Shown here: positions 6,278 to 14,444 of the stretch, in pieces
Position numbering within the stretch: position 1 is the stretch's first letter
Layout of the letters: every line of letters starts with the position of its first letter
Notes under the pieces: model-generated
What the model was told of the DNA's origin: nothing
What the model saw: only the letters and a program-made list of their open reading frames with translations
Database searches by the model: none
Translations under genes and position numbers: made by a program
Source: JALZAA01 sp035938395
Lineage (GTDB): Bacteria; Actinomycetota; Acidimicrobiia; IMCC26256; JACDBD01
Assembly (NCBI GenBank): GCA_035938395.1
Contig: DASZGY010000017.1
Span: 1-15,960, forward strand
DNA length: 15,960 nt
Reading direction: 5' to 3'

Positions 6278-7399
6278 ATGAAACGTCACGCGAACAGGAT
6301 CGCGGTGATGTGCACCGCGGTGGCGGTCATGGTGGCGATGAGCGCGGTCTCCGCTGCTGATGGGCTCGCGACGACATCGGGAGGAAAGCGCTCCACGCAA
6401 CCGACGCCGATCACCACCCTCGAGCGGCGCGCCAAGTCCGAGAACGGCTTGGTGATCTACGGCAACCCGCCCAACGCCTACTTCCAGCCGGTCATCGACG
6501 CATTCGGGAAGCAGTACCCCGGCATCAAGGTCGAATACACCGATCTGGGCGACAATCAGACCTTCACGAAGTACCAGTCGGAGGCGGCGCAAGGCGCACG
6601 CACGGCCGACATGCTGATCGCCAGCGCACCCGCCTCCTGGGTCCAGGCCGAGCAAAACGGGGTGACCGCGAGCGTCACACCGACCGGGCTGGAGAATTTT
6701 CCGTCCTCCACCAACCAGGGCAAGGGCGTGTACGTGATGTCCCCCGAGCCGATTCTCGAGGTGTACAACCCGCAGTTGGTCGCGAGCTCGGACGTGCCTA
6801 CGACGTACGCAGACCTCGCCGCCGCTGCGAATGCCGACCCCGAGAAGTTCAAGCTCGTCTCGTATTCGATCGACAACGGGCTCAACTACGGCGCGATCTA
6901 TGGCCTGATTCATGTCCTGGGTTCCCGCTCCGTCTGGCGCTCGTACGACAAGTTGGCTCCACACACGAAGACGTTCCCCGAGGGACTCGCCGGCCTGCAG
7001 GAGATCGTTCAGGGCGGCGCATCGATCGGTTACATCTCGTCGGGACTCGGGCAGGGTGTGCTCCAGAGTTACAGCGGACTTGCCGCCTACACCTTCATGA
7101 AGGACGCGACTCCCCTCATTCCGCGGGCGATCGCGGTGACGAAGAAGGCGTCCAGCCCTGCCTCCGCGCAGTTGTTCCTTGACTTCCTGCTGAGCCAGCC
7201 CGGTCAGGACGCGTTGTGTGCAGCCGGGTTCGAGGCGTCGATGAACAACTTCCAGCCGACGAACGGCTGCACGGCGTCGCTCACCGACTTGTATCAGCAG
7301 GTTCCGAAGAGCTCCACGTACCTGGTTCCGATCAACCGCGCTGTCCTCGACAAGCAGGCTGCGATCACCAAACGCTGGAACCAGGCGTTTCACCGCTGA
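6278..7399 (+). CDS. ABC transporter extracellular solute-binding protein (Fe3+/spermidine/putrescine class)
   Basis: A 373-residue secreted protein. Residues 1-26 form a signal peptide: basic KRHANR, hydrophobic core to about 20, then AVSA before a likely cleavage at 26/27. There is no lipobox, as the only early Cys (Cys12) lies in the hydrophobic core with the wrong flanks. The mature part opens in the usual way for family 1 type-6/8 binding proteins (LVIYGNPPNAYFQPVIDAFG at 58-77, YPGIKVEY at 80-87) and later has TADMLIASAPASWVQAEQNG and PASAQLFLDFLLSQPGQDAL. Cys314 and Cys331 may form a disulfide. ATG at 6278 is chosen because an AGGGGGG block lies 10 bases upstream and the signal peptide then begins correctly; an in-frame ATG at 6221 sits in a hairpin loop. 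It captures the substrate for the permease and ATPase encoded downstream. Ligand unknown: the iron-type annotation of relatives is not evidence of iron. Confidence 0.88.
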   Translation: MKRHANRIAVMCTAVAVMVAMSAVSAADGLATTSGGKRSTQPTPITTLERRAKSENGLVIYGNPPNAYFQPVIDAFGKQYPGIKVEYTDLGDNQTFTKYQSEAAQGARTADMLIASAPASWVQAEQNGVTASVTPTGLENFPSSTNQGKGVYVMSPEPILEVYNPQLVASSDVPTTYADLAAAANADPEKFKLVSYSIDNGLNYGAIYGLIHVLGSRSVWRSYDKLAPHTKTFPEGLAGLQEIVQGGASIGYISSGLGQGVLQSYSGLAAYTFMKDATPLIPRAIAVTKKASSPASAQLFLDFLLSQPGQDALCAAGFEASMNNFQPTNGCTASLTDLYQQVPKSSTYLVPINRAVLDKQAAITKRWNQAFHR

Positions 7400-7435
7400 C
7401 CCGAGCCGTATGTATCGGGGCCGAGAGCGGCGACC

Positions 7436-9190
7436 ATGACCACGAGCACCGTCGATCGCCCTCGGTGGCCCGACCGGTTCCGCGGGCTTGCCCGGTCGCC
7501 GCGCTCGCTGCGGCCGGCGAGCGCGGCGCAGGGGCTGATCTGGGCCGTGGTCGTGGTCCTCGTCGTGGGCCCGCTCGTCCCGCTGGTCTATGCCTCGCTG
7601 CGCAACAAACCCTTCTACCTACCAGGCGGTGCGTTCTCCCTCGACGGCTACAGCACGTTGTTCGCCGACCCTGCGTTCTGGGAGGCAGTCCGGAACACCG
7701 TGCTGTTCGCGCTCCTGACCACCGTCCTGGCGGTGGCCGGAGGCACCGCGTTCGCGATCCTGTGCAACCGCACCAACTTGCCCGGCCGCAAGGTCTACGC
7801 GGTCCTCCTGCTCGCCCCGATCGTCATCCCTCCGCTCGGGCTCATCGTCGGGTGGTTGGCGCTCTACGGTCAGAGCGGGTACATCACCGTCCTCGTCGGC
7901 GACGACCTCAACCTCCCGGTCTGGAATCTGTCGTCGATCCCGGGCATGGCCGTCCTCGGAGCCGCAGTCGCGCTTCCGATCGCCTTCCTGACCTGCCAGG
8001 CGGCGCTGTCCGGCACGGATTCCTCTTTGGAGGACGCCGCCCGGAGCGCCGGCGCTACTCCGCCGCAGGTGATCCGACGGGTGACGCTCCCGATGCTGCG
8101 TCCGGCGATCCTGAACTCAGCGGTGCTGATCTTCGCGCTGTCGCTGGAGGTACTCGGGCTCCCGCTCATCCTGGGACCGCCGGCGCACATCGACTTCTAC
8201 GCGAGCTACCTGTACAAGACGTGGACCAGCGGCGTTCTCCCCGACCCGCCGTCCGTCAGCGCAGGAGCCGTCTTGCTCCTCATCGTCGTGTCTGCCCTGC
8301 TCCTGGTCCGGATGCGCCTGCTCGGCTCCGAGCAGCGCTTCGTCGTCACGACGACCCGCGGTGGCGGCACGTACCAGCCGATGGATCTGCGCCGGTGGAG
8401 ATGGCCGGCATCGGCTGCTGTCGGCGCGTTCATCGCGGTCACCAGCCTCGTCCCGCTACTCGGCCTCGTGTTGATGTCCAGCGTCCGGGCGTTGACCCGA
8501 CTTCAGCCGCCGTGGGAGTTGCTCACGACCGACAACTGGAACCATGTCGCCACCGACGTCACCCTCCGCCGCGCGATCAGCAACAGTTTGATCATCGCCG
8601 TTGTCGGAGGTGCATTGGCGGTGCTCCTGGTTGCGGCGGCCACGCTGATCGCGCACCGCTCCGGATTTTTCCTGCGCCGCACCTTGGCCCCGACCCTCAT
8701 CTACCCGCGCGCGGTGCCGGGCATCATTCTCGGCATCGGATTCTTCTGGTCCTATCTACTGGTCAACCCACCGGGTGGATCCGTGCGCAACAACATCTGG
8801 GGTGAGCTGATCGCCTTGGGCGTCCGAAACTTGACCCTTGCGTACATCGTGATCTACCCGAGCTTGGCGCGCATCAATGCGGAATTCGATCGCGCCGCCC
8901 GTGCCGCGGGTGCCGGATGGTGGACGATCGCCCGACGAATCTTGCTTCCCATCCTCCGACCCGCCCTGCTCGCAGCTTTCGTGCTCATGTTCGTCACGCT
9001 GCTCAACGACTACGACCCCGTCGTCTTCCTGCAGAAGCCGGGCACGGAGATCATCGGCGTGACGATGCTCCAGTACTTCCAACGGGGCGTGGTCGGCCCC
9101 GTCGCCGCGTTGGCCGTGGTCCAGATCCTCATCGTCGCAGTCGTGCTCTCCCTGGGCTGGCGTGCCATCACGAGAATCCGCCATGCCTGA
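7436..9190 (+). CDS. ABC transporter permease, two fused transmembrane domains
   Basis: A 584-residue inner-membrane permease of the FbpB/PotB-PotC type in which both half-transporters are in one chain, giving about 12 helices. Each half has the EAA loop that docks on the ATPase: residues 199-222 (EDAARSAGATPPQVIRRVTL region) and 484-508 (DRAARAAGAGWWTIARRILL region), both ending LP-LRPA. The first domain spans about 30-300, then a basic linker, and the second about 325-580. Lengths near 550-600 residues are normal for this fused form, so a complete importer needs only one permease gene, as seen here. ATG at 7436 lies 36 bases after the binding-protein stop. The 3' end overlaps the ATPase gene by eight bases. 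Confidence 0.93.
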   Translation: MTTSTVDRPRWPDRFRGLARSPRSLRPASAAQGLIWAVVVVLVVGPLVPLVYASLRNKPFYLPGGAFSLDGYSTLFADPAFWEAVRNTVLFALLTTVLAVAGGTAFAILCNRTNLPGRKVYAVLLLAPIVIPPLGLIVGWLALYGQSGYITVLVGDDLNLPVWNLSSIPGMAVLGAAVALPIAFLTCQAALSGTDSSLEDAARSAGATPPQVIRRVTLPMLRPAILNSAVLIFALSLEVLGLPLILGPPAHIDFYASYLYKTWTSGVLPDPPSVSAGAVLLLIVVSALLLVRMRLLGSEQRFVVTTTRGGGTYQPMDLRRWRWPASAAVGAFIAVTSLVPLLGLVLMSSVRALTRLQPPWELLTTDNWNHVATDVTLRRAISNSLIIAVVGGALAVLLVAAATLIAHRSGFFLRRTLAPTLIYPRAVPGIILGIGFFWSYLLVNPPGGSVRNNIWGELIALGVRNLTLAYIVIYPSLARINAEFDRAARAAGAGWWTIARRILLPILRPALLAAFVLMFVTLLNDYDPVVFLQKPGTEIIGVTMLQYFQRGVVGPVAALAVVQILIVAVVLSLGWRAITRIRHA

Positions 9191-10289
9191 AATCCGCGTC
9201 GAACATCTCATCAAGTCATTCGGAGATCACCGGGTCCTCGACGACGTGACCTTCACCGTCAAAGACAAGGAGTTCGTGACCCTGCTCGGACCATCGGGGT
9301 GCGGAAAGACGACCACCCTCATGTCCATCGCAGGGTTCGTCACCCCGGAGACCGGCGCCATCGCGTGCGGGGACGAGACATTCCTCGACCGCAGCGCGGG
9401 CGTCGATCGTGCCGCAGAGGATCGCAACCTCGGCATCGTGTTTCAGTCCTACGCCGTTTGGCCGCACATGACCGTCGCCGCCAATGTCGGCTTCCCGCTC
9501 AAGGTTCGCCGGCTGGGAAGGAAGGCCATCCGAGAGCGGGTCGAAGAAGTTCTCGACCTTGTCGAGATGGGCGAGTACGTCGACCGCTACCCATACCAAC
9601 TTTCCGGCGGCCAGCAACAGCGCGTCGCCCTCGCCCGCGCGCTGGCCTACTCCCCCGGCGTGCTGCTGCTCGACGAGCCGTTCTCCAATCTCGACGCCAA
9701 ACTCCGCGAGCGAGCCCGCGCATGGCTGAAGGAGCTCCAGCACAATCTCGGGCTGACCACGGTGTTCGTGACCCACGATCAGGACGAAGCCCTGTCCATG
9801 AGCGATCGCCTTCTGGTGATGAACGACGGCCGCATCCTCGGCGGCGGATCACCGGAGGAGATCTATCGCGAGCCCGGCGAACGATTCGTTGCCGAGTTCG
9901 TCGGCCGGTGCAGCTTCCTGAGCGGCCAAGTGACTACGGACGCCGAGGGCACCTGCCGTCTCACCACGCCCGAGTTTCCCGACGGGATCGTGGTCCGTGG
10001 CCATCACCCCGGTCCGGAGGCCACGGTGGCAGTTCGACCGGAAGACATCGAGATCCACGAGCACGCCGACGACTTCACCGCCGCAGAGCCGATCGTGCTC
10101 GACGTGTCGTACCTCGGCGACCGCTATCAATATCGTGTCGCGGTCGGGCGGGCCGAGCTCGTCGTCCAGACGACACGGCGCATCGCCACGGACGGGCTCC
10201 GGGTGCGAATACCGCCCGGCGTAGCAACGTTCGTCGAGAGCGACGACAACGCACCATCGACCGAAATCGACGAGACACATGAGTCGTGA
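9183..10289 (+). CDS. ABC transporter ATP-binding protein (Fe3+/polyamine-type, with TOBE domain)
   Basis: A 368-residue cytoplasmic ATPase that powers the importer. Walker A is GPSGCGKT at 36-43, the Q-loop Gln is 88, the ABC signature is LSGGQQ at 140-145, Walker B is LLLDEP at 161-166, the D-loop is SNLD, and the switch His is 198 (THDQ). Residues about 235-350 form a TOBE-type C-terminal regulatory domain (VAVRPEDIEI at 282-291, SYLGDRYQYRV at 309-319), as in FbpC/PotA. The start at 9183 begins the protein with MPEIRVEHLIKSFG, the family's normal N-terminus, and overlaps the permease stop by eight bases. The acidic tail after residue 352 is variable in the family. The 3' end overlaps the AtuA-like gene by 11 bases. 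Confidence 0.94.
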   Translation: MPEIRVEHLIKSFGDHRVLDDVTFTVKDKEFVTLLGPSGCGKTTTLMSIAGFVTPETGAIACGDETFLDRSAGVDRAAEDRNLGIVFQSYAVWPHMTVAANVGFPLKVRRLGRKAIRERVEEVLDLVEMGEYVDRYPYQLSGGQQQRVALARALAYSPGVLLLDEPFSNLDAKLRERARAWLKELQHNLGLTTVFVTHDQDEALSMSDRLLVMNDGRILGGGSPEEIYREPGERFVAEFVGRCSFLSGQVTTDAEGTCRLTTPEFPDGIVVRGHHPGPEATVAVRPEDIEIHEHADDFTAAEPIVLDVSYLGDRYQYRVAVGRAELVVQTTRRIATDGLRVRIPPGVATFVESDDNAPSTEIDETHES

Positions 10290-11658
10290 TGCACGGGACG
10301 TCAGCGTCATCTTTCCGACCGGCATGCTCGGCGGGGGTTTCCCGGACGAGACGATAGAACGCGGCATCGAGCTCGGAGCGGACGCGATCGCGGTCGACGG
10401 CGGCTCCACCGACTCCGGCCCCTACTACCTGGGCACCGGCACGGCCAAGACCACCGATGCCGCGGTCGAACACGATCTCCACGTTCTGTTGACGGCGGCA
10501 CGCGAGGCCGACATCCCTCTGATCGTCACGTCATGTGGAACCGCTGGAACGAATGCCGGCGTCGATTGGGTCGCCGGCATGGTCGACGCGATCGCCCGCG
10601 AGGAGCACCTTCGTTTCACTTTGTCGACCATCTTCAGCGAGCAGCACGCCGACGCCATCACCGCCGCCCTGGCCGCCGGCGCGGTGAAACCGCTCCCCCC
10701 TGCCGGCCCTGTGGATGCGCAGGTACTGCGCTCCTGCGAGCACATCGTCGGCCTCATGGGCTTCGAACCCATCGCCGATGCGCTCGCCGGCGGAGCCGAC
10801 GTCGTCCTCGCCGGCCGCGCCACCGACACAGCCTCTGTCGCGGCGCTCGCGCTCCCGCGCGGCCTCCCTCCCGGACCGACCTGGCACGCAGCGAAGACCG
10901 TCGAGTGCGGCGGGCTCTGCACCACCAACCCGCAGAGCGGCGGGGTTCTCGTAGACATCGACGACGCGGGATTCACCGTCCGGCCCCTCGACCCGAACAG
11001 CGCCTGCACTCCCACGAGTGTGGCCGCGCACATGCTCTACGAGAACGCCGATCCCTTCCGGATGCGGGAACCATCCGGCACCCTGGACACCTCGCAGGCC
11101 GAATACCGGGCCGTGGACGACAAGACCGTGCGTGTCGAAGGATCCAGATTCGAACCGGCCGTCCAGCACACGATCAAGCTCGAAGGCAGTGCGATCGCCG
11201 GCTACGAGACGATCGCGCTCGTTGGCATCCGAGACCCCAACATTCTCGCCCAGATCGATACCTGGATCGAGATCCTCGACGAGATCCTCACCGATCGCGT
11301 CCGCGCCCTCCTCGGCCTCGACCGCGCGGAGTACGAGACCCAGCTCACCGCGTACGGGCACAATGCCGTCCTCGGCGGCCTCGATCCAGACACGGCGACA
11401 CCGCGTGAGGTCGGCGTCCTCTTCAAAGCACGCGCCCGCGACCAGGGCACAGCAACGGCCATCGCCAAGATCGCGAATCCGTTGCTGTTGCACCTACCCC
11501 TTCGTCTCGAGACTCACCTTCCCAGCTTCGCGTTCGCGACCTCACCACCGGAGATCGAGCGCGGCGCTGCCTACGAGTTCGTCCTCAACCACACCATCGA
11601 TGTCGCCAGTCCCGTGGAACTGTTCCGCACCGAGACGACCAAGATCAGCCATGCGTGA
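10279..11658 (+). CDS. AtuA-like protein (DUF1446, acyclic terpene utilisation family)
   Basis: A 459-residue soluble protein. The hallmark near the N-terminus, ELGADAIAVDGGSTDSGPYY at 31-50, and later VVLAGRATDTASVAALA and TVECGGLCTTNPQSGGV identify the AtuA/DUF1446 family. Family knowledge: AtuA is needed for growth on acyclic terpenes in Pseudomonas, but its reaction is not firmly established to my knowledge, and many relatives sit in carboxylic-acid operons with no terpene genes. Canonical AtuA is longer, near 590 residues by my recollection; here the C-terminal part is absent and a separate 105-residue DUF4387 gene follows with an eight-base overlap. The start at 10279 overlaps the ATPase stop by 11 bases, tying the enzyme to the importer. 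Inference: it acts early on the imported compound, or on its CoA derivative, with the DUF4387 protein as partner. Confidence 0.85.
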   Translation: MSRDARDVSVIFPTGMLGGGFPDETIERGIELGADAIAVDGGSTDSGPYYLGTGTAKTTDAAVEHDLHVLLTAAREADIPLIVTSCGTAGTNAGVDWVAGMVDAIAREEHLRFTLSTIFSEQHADAITAALAAGAVKPLPPAGPVDAQVLRSCEHIVGLMGFEPIADALAGGADVVLAGRATDTASVAALALPRGLPPGPTWHAAKTVECGGLCTTNPQSGGVLVDIDDAGFTVRPLDPNSACTPTSVAAHMLYENADPFRMREPSGTLDTSQAEYRAVDDKTVRVEGSRFEPAVQHTIKLEGSAIAGYETIALVGIRDPNILAQIDTWIEILDEILTDRVRALLGLDRAEYETQLTAYGHNAVLGGLDPDTATPREVGVLFKARARDQGTATAIAKIANPLLLHLPLRLETHLPSFAFATSPPEIERGAAYEFVLNHTIDVASPVELFRTETTKISHA

Positions 11659-11968
11659 AGCTCGAACTCTCGGAGACGTCGCAGACCTCGTCCGCTCCAA
11701 GAACGCCGGGCCGTTTTGGGTGACGTTCGACATCTTCTTCGCCACCGACGCGGACTACGAGCGCGTCGCTGCCCCCGGCATCCTCGAACGACGCAGCATC
11801 GCCGACCTCTATCGAGTGCCGCCTGACGACGTTCGCATCTTCCACCTACCCAGCCTTCGGGCGATCAAGATCTCGTTTCCGCGACCAGTCACCCAGGGCT
11901 CCTTCACCGACCGCGATATCCACGCGGGTCAGCAGTACATCCCGCTCGGCCAACTGCCCGTGCAGTAA
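11651..11968 (+). CDS. DUF4387 protein, partner of the AtuA-like protein
   Basis: A 105-residue protein starting at ATG 11651 inside the end of the AtuA-like gene (eight-base overlap). The N-terminus TLGDVADLVRSKNAGPFWVT at 6-25, followed by FDIFFATDADYERV, and the C-terminal half (IFHLPSLRAIKISFPRP, then GQQYIPL) are typical of DUF4387. Family knowledge: DUF4387 genes occur next to or fused with AtuA-type genes; the function is not known to me. A longer frame runs upstream to about 11018, but it is a shadow of the AtuA-like gene. It is the last gene of the run; only 10 bases separate its stop from the end of the convergent Lon gene, so any terminator must lie within coding sequence. Confidence 0.85.
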   Translation: MREARTLGDVADLVRSKNAGPFWVTFDIFFATDADYERVAAPGILERRSIADLYRVPPDDVRIFHLPSLRAIKISFPRPVTQGSFTDRDIHAGQQYIPLGQLPVQ

Positions 11969-11978
11969 TCCGCCAGGC

Positions 11979-14318
11979 TCAGGCCGCGCTCGGCAGCGCC
12001 TCGGGCTCGAGCGCCACCGTGAGCACGTCCCGCACGTCGTCGGCCAGATGGAACGACATGGCGTCGCGTGTCGCTTCCGGCACGTCGTCCAGGTCGGGAC
12101 CGTTGCGGGCGGGCAGGATCACCTCGGTGAGCCCGGCCCGTTGGGCCGCGAGGACCTTCTGCTTCACGCCACCGATGGGCAGGACTCGACCCTGGAGCGT
12201 GACCTCGCCCGTCATCCCGACATTGCTGCGGACTGCCCGGCCACTCAGCAGGCTCGCCAGCGCGGTCGTCATCGTGACGCCGGCCGACGGGCCGTCCTTG
12301 GGCACCGCGCCCGCCGGAACGTGCAGGTGGAAGCGGCGCTTGAGCGCGTCGGGCGCGATGCCGAGCTCGTCGGCGTGCGCCTGCACGTACGACAACGCGA
12401 TCTGTGCCGACTCCTTCATGACGTCGCCGAGCTGCCCGGTCAGGGTGAGCCCGGGCTCGCCGTCCATGACGGAAGCCTCGATGAACAGCACGTCGCCTCC
12501 GCTGCCGGTGACGGCGAGGCCCGTGGCCACGCCCGGACCATTGATCCGGTCTGCGACCTCGTTGAAGAACTTCGAACGACCCAGCGCATCGCGCACGACG
12601 GCCTCGTCGACGGTGACGGGCGGCTGCACCGCACCGCCCACGAGCCGCGCCGCGACCTTGCGCAGTAGCTTGCCGATCTCCCGCTCGAGGTTCCGCACGC
12701 CGGCCTCACGTGTGTAGTCGGTGACGACGAGCCGGAGCGCGTCGTCCTCGACTGTCACGTCCTCGTCGCGCAGTCCGCTGCGATCGCGCTGGCGCGTGAG
12801 CAGATGGTCGCGCGCGATCGCGACCTTCTCGTCTTCCGTGTAGCCGTCGAGGCGGATGACCTCGAGACGGTCGAGGAGCGGCCCGGGAATCGTCTCCGCG
12901 ACGTTGGCGGTCGCGAGGAACAGCACGTCCGACAGGTCCAGGTCGACCTCGAGGTAGTGGTCACGGAACGTGTGGTTCTGCGCCGGGTCGAGCACCTCCA
13001 GCAGCGCGCTCGACGGGTCGCCGCGCCAATCGGCGCCGACCTTGTCGATCTCGTCGAGCAACACGACGGGGTTCATCGTGCCGGCCTCGGTCAGCGCGCG
13101 CACGACCCGACCGGGGCGAGCCCCGACGTAGGTGCGGCGGTGGCCGCGGATCTCAGCCTCGTCGTGGATGCCGCCCAACGAGACGCGGGTGAACTTTCGC
13201 CCCAGTGCGCGGGCGACCGACTCGCCGAGCGACGTCTTGCCGACGCCGGGCGGGCCGACGAGCGCGAGGATCGCGCCCGCGCCGCGACGACCGTCGGTCT
13301 CATCGAGACCACGGTCGGCGCGCAGCTTGCGCACCGCGAGCATCTCGACGATCCGGTCCTTCACGTCGGACAGGCCGGTGTGGTCCTCGTCCAGGACACG
13401 GCGGGCGTCGTTGACGTCGAGGTTGTCGTCGGAGCGCTCACCCCACGGAATGTCGAGCAGAGAGTCCAGCCACGTGCGGATCCAGCCGTGCTCCGGGCTT
13501 TGCTCACTGGTGCGCTCGAGCCGGTCGACCTCCTGGGTCGCCGACTCTCGCACGGCCTCCGGAAGGCCGCCTTCCGCGATGCGACGGCGGAACTCCTCGA
13601 CCACGTCATCGCCACCGTCCTCGCCCAGCTCCTTCTTGATCGCGCTGAGCTGCTGGCGGAGCAGGAACTCACGCTGTTGACGCTCCATGCCGTCGGTGAC
13701 CTCGGAACGGATCTTCTCGGCGACATCGAGCTCGGCGAGCGCATCGCGCGCCCAGGCGACGACCTTCTCCAGCCGCTCCTGGACGTCGAGCGTCTCGAGC
13801 AGCTCGACCTTGCGCTCGGATTCCAGGTCCGGCCACCACCCGGCCGTGTCGGCCAGCGCGCCGGGATCGGTCACGCCGCGCAGCGCTTCGCGGAGGCGGC
13901 CCGCACCGAGACGCTCGGCGATCGCGCCCACGATGGCCCGGTAGTCGCGCGCCAGCTCGCGCACGCGCTCGTTCGGCTCGCCTGCGTCGTCGATCGGCTC
14001 CGCTTCCACCCAGAGCCCGGCGCTGGTACCGGCCACGCCGACACCGACGACGGCACGCTGGACGCCGCGCAGCACGAGCGCACGCACGCCGTTCGGCAGC
14101 TCGCCCGAGCTCTCGACCCGGGCGATGGTCCCGACCCGGGCGTAGCGCCCGTCGACCCGCGGCACGAGAAGCAGTTGCCCGTCGCCGCCAATGCCGGCGT
14201 CAGCAGCGGCCTTCGCCTCGTCGGTCTCCAGCGCGAGGGTGACGACCATCTGCGGGAGGACGACACCGGTGGCCAGCGGCAGCAGGGGCAGGGTCAAGCG
14301 CTCATCGGTTTCGTTCAC
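11979..14318 (-). CDS. lon: ATP-dependent Lon protease (LonA type)
   Basis: A 779-residue protein, normal for bacterial LonA. Residues 8-195 are the LAN substrate-binding domain and about 196-300 the helical coiled region. The AAA+ module has Walker A GPPGVGKT at 355-362 and Walker B VVLLDEID at 418-425. The C-terminal protease has the catalytic Ser678 in KDGPSAG and Lys721 in GGVKQK, at the same 43-residue spacing as the Ser-Lys dyad of E. coli Lon. It degrades misfolded and short-lived regulatory proteins in the cytoplasm. The start is GTG at 14318-14316, six bases after a perfect AGGAGG. It shares a roughly 126-base divergent region with the DapB-like gene and has no visible link to the catabolic genes. 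The sequence looks intact, with no missing motif. Confidence 0.97.
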   Translation of the reverse strand: MNETDERLTLPLLPLATGVVLPQMVVTLALETDEAKAAADAGIGGDGQLLLVPRVDGRYARVGTIARVESSGELPNGVRALVLRGVQRAVVGVGVAGTSAGLWVEAEPIDDAGEPNERVRELARDYRAIVGAIAERLGAGRLREALRGVTDPGALADTAGWWPDLESERKVELLETLDVQERLEKVVAWARDALAELDVAEKIRSEVTDGMERQQREFLLRQQLSAIKKELGEDGGDDVVEEFRRRIAEGGLPEAVRESATQEVDRLERTSEQSPEHGWIRTWLDSLLDIPWGERSDDNLDVNDARRVLDEDHTGLSDVKDRIVEMLAVRKLRADRGLDETDGRRGAGAILALVGPPGVGKTSLGESVARALGRKFTRVSLGGIHDEAEIRGHRRTYVGARPGRVVRALTEAGTMNPVVLLDEIDKVGADWRGDPSSALLEVLDPAQNHTFRDHYLEVDLDLSDVLFLATANVAETIPGPLLDRLEVIRLDGYTEDEKVAIARDHLLTRQRDRSGLRDEDVTVEDDALRLVVTDYTREAGVRNLEREIGKLLRKVAARLVGGAVQPPVTVDEAVVRDALGRSKFFNEVADRINGPGVATGLAVTGSGGDVLFIEASVMDGEPGLTLTGQLGDVMKESAQIALSYVQAHADELGIAPDALKRRFHLHVPAGAVPKDGPSAGVTMTTALASLLSGRAVRSNVGMTGEVTLQGRVLPIGGVKQKVLAAQRAGLTEVILPARNGPDLDDVPEATRDAMSFHLADDVRDVLTVALEPEALPSAA

Positions 14319-14324
14319 TGGGGG

Positions 14325-14330
14325 CCTCCT
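14325..14330 (-). promoter_or_regulatory. Consensus Shine-Dalgarno deciding the GTG start of lon
   Basis: AGGAGG on the minus strand lies six bases before the GTG at 14318, the ideal spacing. It fixes a GTG start for Lon, with the LAN domain beginning within ten residues. Confidence 0.8.
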
Positions 14331-14346
14331 GGGCTTCCAGGGCCGT

Positions 14347-14360
14347 GATTACAGGATTAC
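14347..14360. repeat. Direct repeat GATTAC-AG-GATTAC in the lon/DapB-like divergent region
   Basis: Two copies of GATTAC, eight bases apart start to start, lie 29 bases upstream of the Lon start in an AT-richer patch that continues to about 14370. The rest of the roughly 126-base region holds a weak CATTCC (14389-14394)/GGAATG (14410-14415) dyad and the ribosome-binding site of the plus-strand gene. The repeat may be a regulator site or part of a promoter; no clear -35/-10 pair was found. Confidence 0.35.
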
Positions 14361-14444
14361 GAGTAGAAAACGGGCCGGATCGGCCTTTCATTCCCGAGCT
14401 CGACGGTCTGGAATGGGGGCCCCGACCAGGAGAAGAGGAGAGAC

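Noticed and set aside
5741..7393. 550-codon open frame on the minus strand
   Set aside because: It is antisense to the GntR and binding-protein genes, rich in Arg/Gly/His with no recognisable motif; a shadow of high-GC coding sequence.
9162..9182. Earlier start for the ATPase
   Set aside because: It would add seven residues deeper inside the permease gene. MPEIRVEHLIKSFG from 9183 is the normal family N-terminus.
6278..10289. Calling the importer an iron(III) transporter
   Set aside because: Domain families resemble iron and polyamine systems, but no iron-ligand tyrosine pair is evident and the partners are catabolic; the ligand is left open.
12804..14348. 514-codon open frame on the plus strand
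   Set aside because: Antisense to lon, whose motifs are all intact; the composition is low-complexity Arg/Ala/Asp.
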